Source: Erwinia sp. 198
GTDB taxonomy: Bacteria; Pseudomonadota; Gammaproteobacteria; Enterobacterales; Enterobacteriaceae
Length of the DNA: 64,000 nucleotides
Direction: 5' to 3'
Assembly: GCF_003937915.1 (NCBI RefSeq)
Contig: NZ_RHUM01000014.1
Location: 42,835 to 106,834 of the forward strand
Of the stretch, positions 1 through 8,207 are shown in pieces. How positions within the stretch are numbered: position 1 is the first letter of the stretch; each line of letters begins with the position of its first letter. The notes under the pieces are model-generated. The model was not told the origin of the DNA and made no database searches. It saw nothing but the letters and a program-made list of their open reading frames with translations. The position numbers and the translations under genes were made by a program.

Positions 1-671
1 TGGCGCAACCTGCTGCTCAGGCTGAAGGGTGCGCGCTGGCGCTACGACGGCTTTGGTCGCATGACGTGGCGGAAATCGTCCGCCAGTGCTGTGGAGCAGC
101 ACTTCAGCTACGACGATGAACATCGCATCAGTGAAGTACGCTTTGACGGACATAAAGAGTTCAGCCGTGCGGAATACCGCTACGACGTGCTGGGCCGCCG
201 CACGCAAAAAATTCTGCACCGCCACGGGCGTGAAACGGAAGTTATTTCTTTTCTGTGGAGCGGCCTGCGGATGGTGGGCGAAAGCAGCAGCCTTCAGCCT
301 GCGCGCAACACGCAGTACATCTACGGCGAAAACAGCTGGGAACCGCTGGCGCGTGTGGACAGCATCGGCGAACAGTCGGATGTTTTCTGGTATCACACCG
401 AACTGAACGGCTTGCCGGAACGGATGAACGACGAGCATGGCGAGGTGGTGTGGCGCGGCCGCTTCTCCGCCTGGGGTGAAACGGAGCGCGAAAGCGTGAC
501 CGGCTTCCAGGCGGTACAGCAGAATCTCCGGTTTCAGGGGCAGTACCTGGACAGGGAGACGGGCCTTCATTACAATTTATTCCGCTATTACGATCCGGTG
601 GGTGGGCGGTTTACCCAGGTCGACCCGATAGGACTGGCGGGTGGGATTAATACTTATGGATATGTGGGCGA
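1..671 (+). repeat. Rhs core direct repeat, copy 1 (partner 1861-2531)
   Basis: Bases 1-434 are identical to 1861-2294. Bases 435-671 match 2295-2531 with 13 substitutions, so the whole 671-bp stretch is about 98% identical; similarity ends where the toxin tips begin. The left edge of copy 1 lies outside the window. The repeat can support RecA-type recombination that replaces the LHH tip by the AHH tip. Confidence 0.95.
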
Positions 672-1110
672 TCCGATGGTTTGGGTTGATCCACTGGGTT
701 TAAGCAACTTCTTTACACCATCGGTATTCAATGCCCCATCGGGCAGCACGCATACGGTTTACCAACAAGCAATTGATTGGGATTTACCTGTTAATACACG
801 AAACGGAGTGAAAACAAACTTAGATTTAGTATTAGAAGGTAAAAGTCCATTTGTCGTTAAAAACGGAAAATATTCCCAGATAAATCTCCATCACTCCAAA
901 CAAAACGGATTAGGTTCATTGTTTGAACTCTCAGCAGGCACTCACCAAAAATATTATGGAACAAATGCACTGCACCCTTATTTACCGAAACCACATCCAA
1001 CAAACCCTGTAGACAGAGAAAGCTTCAATAATGATCGTGATAGTTACTGGCGACAACGTGGTGAAAGTGAAATACATAAGCGAAGCTTAAAAACTAAATG
1101 TAGAGGTTAA
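1..1110 (+). CDS. Rhs family protein, 3' part, with LHH-type nuclease tip (5' end outside window)
   Basis: The reading frame is open from base 1, so the gene begins upstream of the window; 369 residues are visible. The first ~230 are Rhs core: YD-type repeats, then the conserved end with two DPxGL motifs (DPIGL and DPLGL), the usual border where the shell is self-cleaved and the variable toxin begins. The tip (from about base 703) is AT-rich compared with the GC-rich core, as is normal for swapped Rhs tips. It contains the motif LHHSKQNG and a downstream TNPVDRESFNNDRDSYWRQR, which match the HNH/ENDO VII superfamily nucleases with a conserved LHH. Inferred role: a contact- or T6SS-delivered DNase. 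A SUKH immunity gene starts 2 bp after the stop. The core repeats almost exactly 1,860 bp downstream. Confidence 0.9.
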   Translation, partial: WRNLLLRLKGARWRYDGFGRMTWRKSSASAVEQHFSYDDEHRISEVRFDGHKEFSRAEYRYDVLGRRTQKILHRHGRETEVISFLWSGLRMVGESSSLQPARNTQYIYGENSWEPLARVDSIGEQSDVFWYHTELNGLPERMNDEHGEVVWRGRFSAWGETERESVTGFQAVQQNLRFQGQYLDRETGLHYNLFRYYDPVGGRFTQVDPIGLAGGINTYGYVGDPMVWVDPLGLSNFFTPSVFNAPSGSTHTVYQQAIDWDLPVNTRNGVKTNLDLVLEGKSPFVVKNGKYSQINLHHSKQNGLGSLFELSAGTHQKYYGTNALHPYLPKPHPTNPVDRESFNNDRDSYWRQRGESEIHKRSLKTKCRG

Positions 1111-1111
1111 T

Positions 1112-1543
1112 ATGTTATCTCAGAAGGTTAAAGAATATCTCAAAAATCAGGGGTGGTGGTTTGATGAAGTATCGGAAGAGTATAAGAATGCGCTTAGTAA
1201 GTTGGGCATAAAGCAATCATCTGATATATATGATTTTTATATTCACGCTGAAGATGGCCCTACTTTTTATAGTCGCCAGAAAGAGATATATCAGCTTGGT
1301 TGGTTCATATTGAATTCAGATTATGATCTGGATCTAAAGAGAACCCATAATGTATTGGGGTTAAGTGATGAATATATTCCACTTGATAGTTTTGAGGGGG
1401 GGTATGGTTTTTTTTATAATAAAAAAACTGGTGAATTGGCAGAATTAAGCCTAGGTGAAAAATTGGAGGATTTTAAAGCGGGGACGATTCATCCTCAATG
1501 GAAAGATTTTAACAGTTTCATAGAGTGGTTCTTTGGATTATAA
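1112..1543 (+). CDS. SUKH (SMI1/KNR4) family immunity protein for the LHH tip
   Basis: 143 residues, acidic and aromatic-rich, with a C-terminal half (YIPLDSFEGGYGFFYNKK, then ELSLGEKL, ending FIEWFF) typical of SMI1/KNR4 immunity proteins found beside nuclease toxins. The ATG lies 1 bp after the toxin stop; the AGAGG sequence ending the rhs gene can serve as ribosome binding site, so the two are translationally linked. AT content is high, like the toxin tip, supporting co-transfer as a pair. Inferred role: binds and neutralises the LHH nuclease in the cytoplasm. Family assignment is from motif memory. Confidence 0.75.
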   Translation: MLSQKVKEYLKNQGWWFDEVSEEYKNALSKLGIKQSSDIYDFYIHAEDGPTFYSRQKEIYQLGWFILNSDYDLDLKRTHNVLGLSDEYIPLDSFEGGYGFFYNKKTGELAELSLGEKLEDFKAGTIHPQWKDFNSFIEWFFGL

Positions 1544-1797
1544 ATCCTAAGATAAAAACAGCCGGAAACGATCTAACGATCCATTCGGCTTTATTTTTAG
1601 CAGCTGGCTTGGGCCAGCAGCGCCTGTTGCCGGGTATACTGCACCCCCGCCTTTGCTGTTCAAGCCAAACCCGCTCCTGTCGGAGTTGCTTTCCCTTCCG
1701 GCTGCCGAGTATCAGCACCAGATAGTCGTTCAGCATCTTCAGATTGACACCGTTTCCCACCTCAAACTCCGTCTCAGCTAGCCACTTACCCGCAAAT
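1544..1797 (+). other. Junction segment between immunity gene 1 and the displaced Rhs core; no assigned gene
   Basis: About 250 bp not matching the Rhs core copies seen here. It begins with a possible weak terminator (AGCCG at about 1561, CGGCT near 1588, then TTATTTTT). Beyond that, one plus frame reads through to a TAG just before the core homology (containing AAEYQHQIVVQHLQID) and one minus frame is open across the whole segment; neither is recognised. It probably marks the breakpoint where the second tip cassette was inserted. Confidence 0.4.
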
Positions 1798-2961
1798 AAG
1801 GAAGAGCATTTCAACTGGGATGCCGCGGGCAACCAGACCGACCGCCCGGGCGAAACCGTGTGGCGCAACCTGCTGCTCAGGCTGAAGGGTGCGCGCTGGC
1901 GCTACGACGGCTTTGGTCGCATGACGTGGCGGAAATCGTCCGCCAGTGCTGTGGAGCAGCACTTCAGCTACGACGATGAACATCGCATCAGTGAAGTACG
2001 CTTTGACGGACATAAAGAGTTCAGCCGTGCGGAATACCGCTACGACGTGCTGGGCCGCCGCACGCAAAAAATTCTGCACCGCCACGGGCGTGAAACGGAA
2101 GTTATTTCTTTTCTGTGGAGCGGCCTGCGGATGGTGGGCGAAAGCAGCAGCCTTCAGCCTGCGCGCAACACGCAGTACATCTACGGCGAAAACAGCTGGG
2201 AACCGCTGGCGCGTGTGGACAGCATCGGCGAACAGTCGGATGTTTTCTGGTATCACACCGAACTGAACGGCTTGCCGGAACGGATGAACGACGAACACGG
2301 CGAGGTGGTGTGGCGCGGCCGCTTTTCGACCTGGGGTGAAACGGAGCGCGAAAGCGTGACCGGCTTCCAGGCGGTACAGCAGAACCTTCGTTTTCAGGGA
2401 CAGTACCTGGACAGGGAGACGGGCCTTCACTACAATCTGTTCCGGTATTACGATCCGGTGGGTGGGCGGTTTACCCAGGTCGACCCGATAGGACTGGCGG
2501 GTGGGATTAATACTTATGGATATGTGGGCGACCCGCTGACGTGGGTGGATCCGCTGGGTTGGATGAGCTGCTCTACGGATGCGGCCAAACTCGCTCGTAA
2601 CTTAGGCCCCCAACCTTTAGGGGGAGGGAAATATGATGCCCATCATATTGTAATGTCCAATTCCTCAGATCCTCGTATGGTTGCGTTGAGGAAGCGAATG
2701 GATGATCTCAATATTGATATTAATAATTCAAAAAATGGGGTTTGGCTTCCAAATACACGAGCAGATCGTATTGATGGTACATTAACAACAGCTCATAAAG
2801 GCAATGGCATACATGGTAATGCTTACAAGCAATATGTTTATGATAGATTAATTAATGGCCAAACGGATGAAGAGTTTTTGACTGCGCTTAAGTCAATCAA
2901 AAGTGAACTTGCAAGTGGAAAGGTCTTTCCCCTTGCTAATGGTAAATTTCCTATTCTATAA
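1744..2961 (+). CDS. Displaced (orphan) Rhs C-terminal fragment with AHH-type nuclease tip
   Basis: The frame runs from a TTG at 1744, but homology to Rhs begins only near 1798 (KEEHFNWDAAGN), so there is no normal Rhs N-terminus and it may not be translated by itself. It carries the same core end as the first rhs gene (DPIGL then DPLGW), then a different AT-rich tip of ~135 residues with KYDAHHIVMSN, followed by NGVWLPN and HGNAYKQYVYDRL. This is the pattern of HNH/ENDO VII nucleases with a conserved AHH. Known for Rhs loci: displaced tips act as a reserve that becomes active after recombination with the full-length gene. Its own immunity gene follows directly. Confidence 0.82.
   Translation: MTPFPTSNSVSASHLPANKEEHFNWDAAGNQTDRPGETVWRNLLLRLKGARWRYDGFGRMTWRKSSASAVEQHFSYDDEHRISEVRFDGHKEFSRAEYRYDVLGRRTQKILHRHGRETEVISFLWSGLRMVGESSSLQPARNTQYIYGENSWEPLARVDSIGEQSDVFWYHTELNGLPERMNDEHGEVVWRGRFSTWGETERESVTGFQAVQQNLRFQGQYLDRETGLHYNLFRYYDPVGGRFTQVDPIGLAGGINTYGYVGDPLTWVDPLGWMSCSTDAAKLARNLGPQPLGGGKYDAHHIVMSNSSDPRMVALRKRMDDLNIDINNSKNGVWLPNTRADRIDGTLTTAHKGNGIHGNAYKQYVYDRLINGQTDEEFLTALKSIKSELASGKVFPLANGKFPIL
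1861..2531 (+). repeat. Rhs core direct repeat, copy 2 (partner 1-671)
   Basis: Second copy of the Rhs core 3' segment, offset by exactly 1,860 bp from copy 1 with no indels. A shorter, more diverged third copy is at 5014-5320 and a decayed fourth at about 6539-7150. Confidence 0.95.
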
Positions 2962-2974
2962 AGAGGATGATAGG

Positions 2975-3589
2975 GTGCAAGAAATAGCAGATAAAATTAA
3001 GAGGAATTTAGATGAATTTTCTTCTCTTTTAAATTCAGAAGATTTTTTATCAAGTAAAATAAGTTCCATTGGCAGTAATGAAGAAAAAATAGTATCGTGG
3101 TCTAAATTTAATGCATTTAGTGTCATACCTTTCTATAACGAGCTAACAGGATTCAAAAATGGAGATATGCAACAGAAAGAGCCAAAAAATAAAAAAAATG
3201 TATATTGTTATCTTTCAAATGACAGGTTAATTAGTAAGATTCTAAGCTATAACTCTAAAGGAGTTGTAGAAGATGTATCTTATATTATTCGAGAAGAAAA
3301 CAGCGAGTTAGAAATAAAGCAAGATATTAATGGGAAAAACTTGGCTATTTCTCAAGTTTTTTTTGATGAGAAAAGCAGACCAGTAGAAGCGTATTATGCT
3401 AATGATGATGATAATAATTCAGGGTATCATTATTTTTATGAAGGAAATGTCATCAAGGAAATTTTAACAGTAGGTAATAATTCTGCACAACCTTATGTGA
3501 TTTTATCATGCGAATATGATAATGATAAAAAAATAAAAGAAATATATTTTGACAGTAAAAATGGGAAGGTCAATGTTTTTCCAAGGTAG
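2975..3589 (+). CDS. Putative immunity protein for the AHH tip (unrecognised family)
   Basis: 204 residues if started at GTG 2975, which has a good ribosome binding site (AAGAGGA at 2961-2967, overlapping the toxin stop TAA). The same frame is open upstream to an ATG at 2939 and a GTG at 2903, but these lie inside the toxin gene and lack a clear site. The protein is AT-rich, acidic, without signal peptide or membrane helix. Its C-terminal half has repeated short strand-like units with Tyr-Asp pairs (for example CEYDNDKKIKEIYFDSKNGK) reminiscent of YD repeats. I do not recognise the family; the immunity role is inferred only from position behind the AHH toxin. Confidence 0.65.
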   Translation: MQEIADKIKRNLDEFSSLLNSEDFLSSKISSIGSNEEKIVSWSKFNAFSVIPFYNELTGFKNGDMQQKEPKNKKNVYCYLSNDRLISKILSYNSKGVVEDVSYIIREENSELEIKQDINGKNLAISQVFFDEKSRPVEAYYANDDDNNSGYHYFYEGNVIKEILTVGNNSAQPYVILSCEYDNDKKIKEIYFDSKNGKVNVFPR

Positions 3590-4249
3590 TTTTATATTAA
3601 CAGTAATTGAAATTGTTTAATATTAATATCGAACGAGGGAGGGATCTTACTATATTTAGAGATAAATAATATTAGGCAGCTTCTACTGCCTAATATGTTG
3701 CCTTTGTTCAAAGTATATCACTTCTCACTTCAGCTGGAGTCGCGCCAGCCATCTGGTGACTTCGCCCACTATTTCATCGGCCAGGCGGTAGAGTATTTTG
3801 GTGGCCTTCCAGTGAAGTAACCACAATTTTTTCTGCATCATTGCCAGTAAAAAATAATAGATATCTGTATTAAGTAGCTATCACATTGCAAATTACAGAA
3901 TTCCTCGTATTTATTCGAATCAGTAAGGAAAAGCCGTTCATCCTTTTAAAAGACTGCCTCCTTAACTCTCTTCACCACCTGTCGCACCGGATAAAGCTGT
4001 TTCCCCAGCGTCGGCACTCGTCGCGTCAGCGATCAGTACGATACACCCGTGCAAAACCCTGTGGGTGATGCCGCGCCCGGTGTCAAATCCCGCCTCAACC
4101 AGTCGCATTTAAGGTACAGGCTGGAACATTATTGATAGTATGTAGCTTGCCTGGTTGGGTGCTTCTATAAAGCGCATTAACGTGATTAACCGAAAAGCAA
4201 AGCTGTATTTTGAAGGGCAAGACCAGGGGATTAGAATAGTATAGTCTAG
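3590..4249. other. Region without a supported gene between the AHH cassette and the small membrane ORFs
   Basis: Apart from the hairpin at 3669-3696, two GC-richer patches look like gene debris. At about 3729-3822 a plus frame reads ESRQPSGDFAHYFIGQAVEY up to TAA, while the minus frame reads KILYRLADEIVGEVTRWLAR to TGA. At about 3980-4108 the frames change repeatedly. I cannot assign either to a family; they are probably remnants of earlier island genes. Confidence 0.4.
3669..3696 (+). terminator. Inverted repeat downstream of immunity gene 2, possible terminator
   Basis: Perfect 11-bp stem (3669-3679 with 3686-3696) around loop CTTCTA, core ATTAGGCAG/CTGCCTAAT. It is followed by GTTGCCTTTGTT rather than a clean T run, so it is a weak intrinsic terminator candidate. 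Confidence 0.45.
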
Positions 4250-4444
4250 GTAAAGGAATATCAGGGTACGGCGGAGTATATGAGCTATGATGGGGGGGGC
4301 TCGGGCGTTGAGCTGAAAATAATCGTTGTGTCACTAAAGGAATTATCCTTCTGGGAAGATGATAATTTGGCACGCGCTGAGAGGAACGGCGGTGGCGAGG
4401 TTATTATTATCGAAGGATGTACGACAATTTTAATTGATAAGTAA
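4250..4444 (+). CDS. Small ORF with an eight-G tract, unknown
   Basis: Open frame between TAG and TAA, with ATG at 4280 giving 54 residues beginning MSYDGGGSGVELKIIVV and ending CTTILIDK. It is not recognised. The codons for Gly-Gly-Gly fall on a run of eight G (4292-4299), which is prone to slippage. It is followed 21 bp later by a short membrane ORF, so it may be part of an immunity- or toxin-related fragment of the Rhs island. A non-coding debris explanation is possible; evidence is only the sensible amino-acid composition. Confidence 0.35.
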   Translation, partial: VKEYQGTAEYMSYDGGGSGVELKIIVVSLKELSFWEDDNLARAERNGGGEVIIIEGCTTILIDK

Positions 4445-4465
4445 ATTGTTGCAAGTGAAAATATT

Positions 4466-4812
4466 ATGGGAGTCATGGCTTTACTGTCTTTTTTATTTGT
4501 AACTCTTTATCATTTTGACGAGATAAAATTTATTATAGAGAAAATTCATTAGCAAACGCAAGTAAAGGACTGATCGTTGTATTTATTGGGATTATTGTTT
4601 TTGGTTGTTTCCTTAAATTCTTAGTCGCGATAATTCCTGGCTTTACTAATGATGCTGCCGGCGATCTAACGGAGGAAATAGGTGCCTCGTTTATAGTGGT
4701 GTGGGGAACGAGGTTTACGATTGTAGCTATATCGACTATCTTTGGCCTAATTATGGGTTTTCAAAAAAACATAACTTTAAAAATTATAAAATTTTTCGCA
4801 AGTTACCAGTAA
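4466..4812 (+). pseudogene. Small two-helix membrane protein gene, apparently frameshifted
   Basis: ATG 4466 opens a 28-codon frame (MGVMALLSFLFVTLYHF...) ending TAG at 4552. The overlapping frame from 4519 continues without stop to TAA at 4812 and reads KIYYRENSLANASKGL followed by strong membrane helices (LIVVFIGIIVFGCFLKFLV and FTIVAISTIFGLIMGF). A single-base shift near 4510-4540 would join the two into one protein of ~115 residues with about three hydrophobic segments. This size and topology fit immunity proteins against membrane-acting toxins, but I do not recognise it; function is inference only. Confidence 0.5.
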
Positions 4813-5013
4813 ACTGGCCGCTGGTCTTCTAACTTTTGTCGAATGTATAGTCTCTTTGGGGGCTGTATTGATGCTTTATGGTATTTGGTTTACGCATTGA
4901 GTCAGAAGGGAGATGGTCTATGGATTTTGATAACGAATATAGAATCTTTATTACTCCCGATTTTACTAAGAAATAGATTGCATTGCATTTTTGGAAGTGC
5001 CTTTATACCTCTT

Positions 5014-5722
5014 CACGCAGTACATCTACGGCGAAAACAGCTGGGAACCGCTGGCGCGGGTGGACAGCATTGGCGAACAGTCGGACATTTTCTGGTATCA
5101 CACCGAACTGAACGGCCTGCCGGAACGGATGACCGACGAGCATGGCGAGGTGGTATGGCGCGGACACTTCTCGACCTGGGGCGAAACGGAGCGCGAAAGC
5201 GTGACCGGCTTCCAGGCCGTGCAGCAGAATCTCCGGTTTCAGGGACAGTACCTGGATCGTGAAAGCGGGCTGCACTTCAATCTGTTCCGGTATTACGATC
5301 TGGTGGGTGGGCGGTTTACTTAGGTTGACCCGCTGGGGTTGAGTAAGTGTAGTTTAGCTTCCAAAATGGTGAAGTCAGCCAATGGTCGAATGCCAATTAA
5401 TGGTAAATTTGCAGGAAGGATGTATCCTCTTGAAAGTTTACCTGTAGGGATAAGAAGCAAATATCCACATAGTGTTCCATTTAATCACGCGGGGTTCCCT
5501 GACTTTACTAGATATGCAATAAAGAATGTTCGTATTGAACTTGGTAGAACTCGTGGTATTGATTTTGCTCGTGCAGATAGAGCCGCAGGATATGATAGAG
5601 CTAACCCAAGGCCTGGAAATTATACCTGGCATCATTACCAGGATTCAGGTTACATGCAGTTAATACCAACCGACATACACGCCGCTGTAAAACATACTGG
5701 TGGCATAGCAACAGGGAGATGA
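5014..5722 (+). pseudogene. Displaced Rhs C-terminal fragment with WHH-type nuclease tip, interrupted by an amber stop
   Basis: Homology to the Rhs core begins abruptly at 5014. The frame runs through the core end GGRFT, then TAG at 5321-5323 replaces the CAG (Gln) present in the other two copies, and resumes in the same frame with VDPLGLSK and a tip of ~127 residues. The tip contains VPFNHAGFPDF, then YTWHHYQDSGYMQLIPTDIH and AAVKHTGG, the signature of HNH/ENDO VII nucleases with a conserved WHH. As a silent tip cassette the stop may not matter much, because recombination upstream of it is possible in the core, but recombination that keeps 5321-5323 would give a truncated product. The immunity gene follows 4 bp after the TGA. 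Confidence 0.8.
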
Positions 5723-5726
5723 ATCT

Positions 5727-6179
5727 ATGACACAAATACATGGTTCAAAGGGTGTTGTAAGTGAAAAAGAGATATTCGATATAGAAAGTCAGCATGCCAT
5801 TAAACTACCTGGTAGCTATAAAAATTTCTTAAAAAAATATAATGGTGGCTATCCTCAGCCAGATGGTTTTGACTTTGCTGATGGTAGTGATGGCTCAAGC
5901 ATTGATAAATTTTTAGAAATTAGCAGTTCAAAAAGTGAAAGCCTTATAGAATACTTTAGAAATTATAAGGGTCGTATTCCTGAGAAATATTTTCCCATAG
6001 CTAAAGATCCTGGGGGTAGCCTAATTTTAATAGAGATTAATAGCGGGGGTGATAATGTTTATTATTGGGACCATGAAAATGAAGCTGAAGACGGCGATAA
6101 ACCTGGAATGGATAACATGCATCTGATAGCATCAAGTTTTGATAATTTTTTAAATAACTTGTATGAAATAGAATTATAG
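5727..6179 (+). CDS. SMI1/KNR4 (SUKH-1) immunity protein for the WHH tip
   Basis: 150 residues. Typical SUKH-1 features are visible: N-terminal ESQHAIKLPGSYKNFLKKYN followed by GGYPQPDGF, a middle block FPIAKDPGGSLILIEI, VYYWDHENE, and a C-terminal IASSFDNFLNNL. The ATG has AGGGAG at 5713-5718 as ribosome binding site, inside the end of the toxin frame, 4 bp after its stop. AT-rich like the tip. It remains intact although the toxin frame upstream has a stop, which fits selection to keep immunity against kin carrying the WHH toxin. Confidence 0.85.
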   Translation: MTQIHGSKGVVSEKEIFDIESQHAIKLPGSYKNFLKKYNGGYPQPDGFDFADGSDGSSIDKFLEISSSKSESLIEYFRNYKGRIPEKYFPIAKDPGGSLILIEINSGGDNVYYWDHENEAEDGDKPGMDNMHLIASSFDNFLNNLYEIEL

Positions 6180-6186
6180 CTGTAAA

Positions 6187-6213
6187 CCGGAAGGCAACAT
6201 TAATTTCTTCCGG
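6187..6213 (+). terminator. Possible weak terminator after immunity gene 3
   Basis: Seven-bp stem CCGGAAG (6187-6193) / CTTCCGG (6207-6213) just after the immunity stop, followed by GTCTTTG; short T run, so only a candidate. Confidence 0.4.
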
Positions 6214-6538
6214 GTCTTTGAGTCTAGAATGCCATTTTATATTTATTTTTTTAAATTGCTTGCTATCATTTTGGCTCTGGATTTAGAAAGGTATGTTAAT
6301 TTAAATAATAATTTTGATTGTTATATGCCCGTGCAGGTGTTTTTTCTGACAGAATAGAAGATGGGTATTAAATAGACTTGTAACTTCAAACGGAATTTTG
6401 TTCCATCTTAAATCACGCCTATGTCACCCGCTTATCTGTAATATTTACCTACACTAAAATGTAATCGTCTTCCTGTGGAGAGTTCCCGATGACGTCAGCG
6501 CAATGTAGCACAACAAGTGAGCAAACCAGCAGCAGCTC
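6214..6538. other. Gene-free AT-rich spacer
   Basis: No convincing reading frame. The sequence is AT-rich up to ~6460 and becomes GC-richer near 6480, where Rhs-derived sequence starts. Confidence 0.4.
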
Positions 6539-7160
6539 TTTGGCTATGGTGCGGTGGGCCAGGTGATGGGTGAGGTACGGGTGTATAAAGAAGAGCAATT
6601 TAGTTAGGATCCGGCAGGGAACCGGACGGAGAAATCAGGTGATGCTGTCTGGCAGAATCTACAGCGAAGACTGAAAGGCGCGCGTTGGCAATATGACGGC
6701 TTTGGCCGCATGACGTAGCGGAAATCGTCTGCCGGCGCAGTAGAGCAGCACTTCAGCTATAACGATGAACATCGCATCAGCGAAGTGCGTTTCGATGGGC
6801 ACAGGGAGTTCAGCCGCGCGGAATACCGCTATGACGCGCCGGGCCGCCGCACGCAAAAAATTCTGCATCGCCATGGGCGTGAAGCGGAAGTTATTTCATT
6901 TCTGAGGAGTGGCATGCGGATGGTGAGTGAGCACTGTAACCTGACGCTGGCATGCAGCACATCCCATGTTTACAGAGGGCTGCCGGGAGCCGTTCATGGG
7001 TAAAGCCTGTTAACGAGCAGCTTAATACTTTGTTATACCATGCTGCACTGAAAGGCCTGCCAACTCATATGGACGTCGGATTCTCAATCTGAGGAGGGTT
7101 TGTGCTGCAATCTTTTCCAATATTACAAATCAGTCAGAGAAAGACTTATGCTGCCGGGGC
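6539..7160 (+). pseudogene. Decayed Rhs core remnant without toxin tip
   Basis: One frame reads FGYGAVGQVMGEVRVYKEEQ, then TAG, then DPAGNRTEKSG and the familiar core (RLKGARWQYDGFGRMT), a second TAG at 6716-6718, then continues as core to about 6925. The frame is then lost, but traces remain: YHAALKGLPTHMD near 7038-7076 matches YHTELNGLPERMN of the intact core, and a degraded CTGCAATCTTTTCC...TATTAC stretch near 7104-7126 matches the LHYNLFRYY region. With two stops, frame loss and no tip, it is dead; it extends further 5' into the Rhs core than copy 3. Confidence 0.8.
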
Positions 7161-7376
7161 CGCCAGAGCGGGATTATAAAAAAATTAAATGCTATGCCGA
7201 TTATCGCAAGGATGGATAGCAGTCGTAATTTTGACAAATGCCAAAAGTAATGGCCTGATTAAAAGAGATAAAATAAGCGAAAAATCATGGTAAAATAGCG
7301 AAAGGACAGCATTTTCTTAAAGCGGCCATGTCTGTTTTGCATTCAATAAATTCATTATCATTTTAAGATCCCCATC

Positions 7377-8207
7377 ATGAAAACTTCCCCGATCATACTG
7401 TTACTGCTCGCCTGTACCGCTCAGGCAGAGGATTTTTGTACCCATCTCGATGCACTGGCCAATAAAGAAGGCATAAGCACCGACGGCACAGAAAACGTCT
7501 ACAAAGTGACAGGCAAAGGGCGGCTCCAGTTTTACTCCGCGCCAGAGAGTCGATGCGCGATGCGCGGAACATTTATCATTCCGGGGCAACAGGTTTATAC
7601 CTATCTCGAGTACAAAAATTACGCCTCGGTAATGTATATGGCCGATGACCAACAGGTAACCGGCTGGGTTGATAAAAGCAGACTGGCCGCCACGCATACA
7701 GGCGTCGGGCCAGACTACAACCGGCAGGCAGCAACCTCGCAGGATTTATCAGCCGCTGATTTTACCGTTATCATCCGGGGTCAGAAGATAACGTTGGGTG
7801 AGGCATGGAACAACAACACCATGCAGGCTGGCGGCAAGGAAGAAAAGAGTGAATTTGTCGGTGATGTGCCTTTCGGTGAGAGCAGCTATAAGTTCTGGCA
7901 GCATCATTACTCAGGCTATTCGATATACAGCGCCAATCTTTTTTGGGACAGACTCCATCGGAGCGTCGACAGCTATATTATCGCTCAGATAGAGCTCAAC
8001 TCCCCTGATATCTCTACCCGGCGTGGAATTAAAACAGGCGACAGCGAGACACAGCTGACCGCGGCTTACGGTCCGGGTACCATAGATAACAGCGACAACC
8101 AACGCTGGCTTAGCTATGACAGCGCCGATAAACGGCTTTCTTTTCAGATCGATAATAACCGCATCAGTCATATCATGATGGTGTTCAAATCGGATAATCA
8201 GAATTGA
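7377..8207 (+). CDS. Secreted protein with SH3-like domain, function unknown
   Basis: 276 residues. The N-terminus has a clear Sec signal peptide (MKTSPIILLLLACTAQAED, cleavage after AQA). Residues ~45-105 have the look of a bacterial SH3 domain (LQFYSAPESRC, GQQVYTYLEYKNYASVMY, GWVDKSRL). The C-terminal part holds GIKTGDSETQLTAAYGP, a pattern seen in small periplasmic repeat domains where a protein is expected to bind rather than catalyse. Mature protein has few Cys. Its stop overlaps the TTG start of the following LprI-like gene, so the two were probably one periplasmic operon. Cell-wall or lysozyme-inhibitor related function is only inference from that partner. Confidence 0.7.
   Translation: MKTSPIILLLLACTAQAEDFCTHLDALANKEGISTDGTENVYKVTGKGRLQFYSAPESRCAMRGTFIIPGQQVYTYLEYKNYASVMYMADDQQVTGWVDKSRLAATHTGVGPDYNRQAATSQDLSAADFTVIIRGQKITLGEAWNNNTMQAGGKEEKSEFVGDVPFGESSYKFWQHHYSGYSIYSANLFWDRLHRSVDSYIIAQIELNSPDISTRRGIKTGDSETQLTAAYGPGTIDNSDNQRWLSYDSADKRLSFQIDNNRISHIMMVFKSDNQN

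Noticed and set aside
1786..2430. Long minus-strand open frame opposite the Rhs core
   Set aside because: Composition is that of an antisense shadow of the GC-rich Rhs core; equivalent frames lie opposite the other core copies.
3886..4068. 60-codon plus frame in the Rhs island spacer
   Set aside because: No binding site, no recognisable motif, composition changes along the frame; more likely debris.
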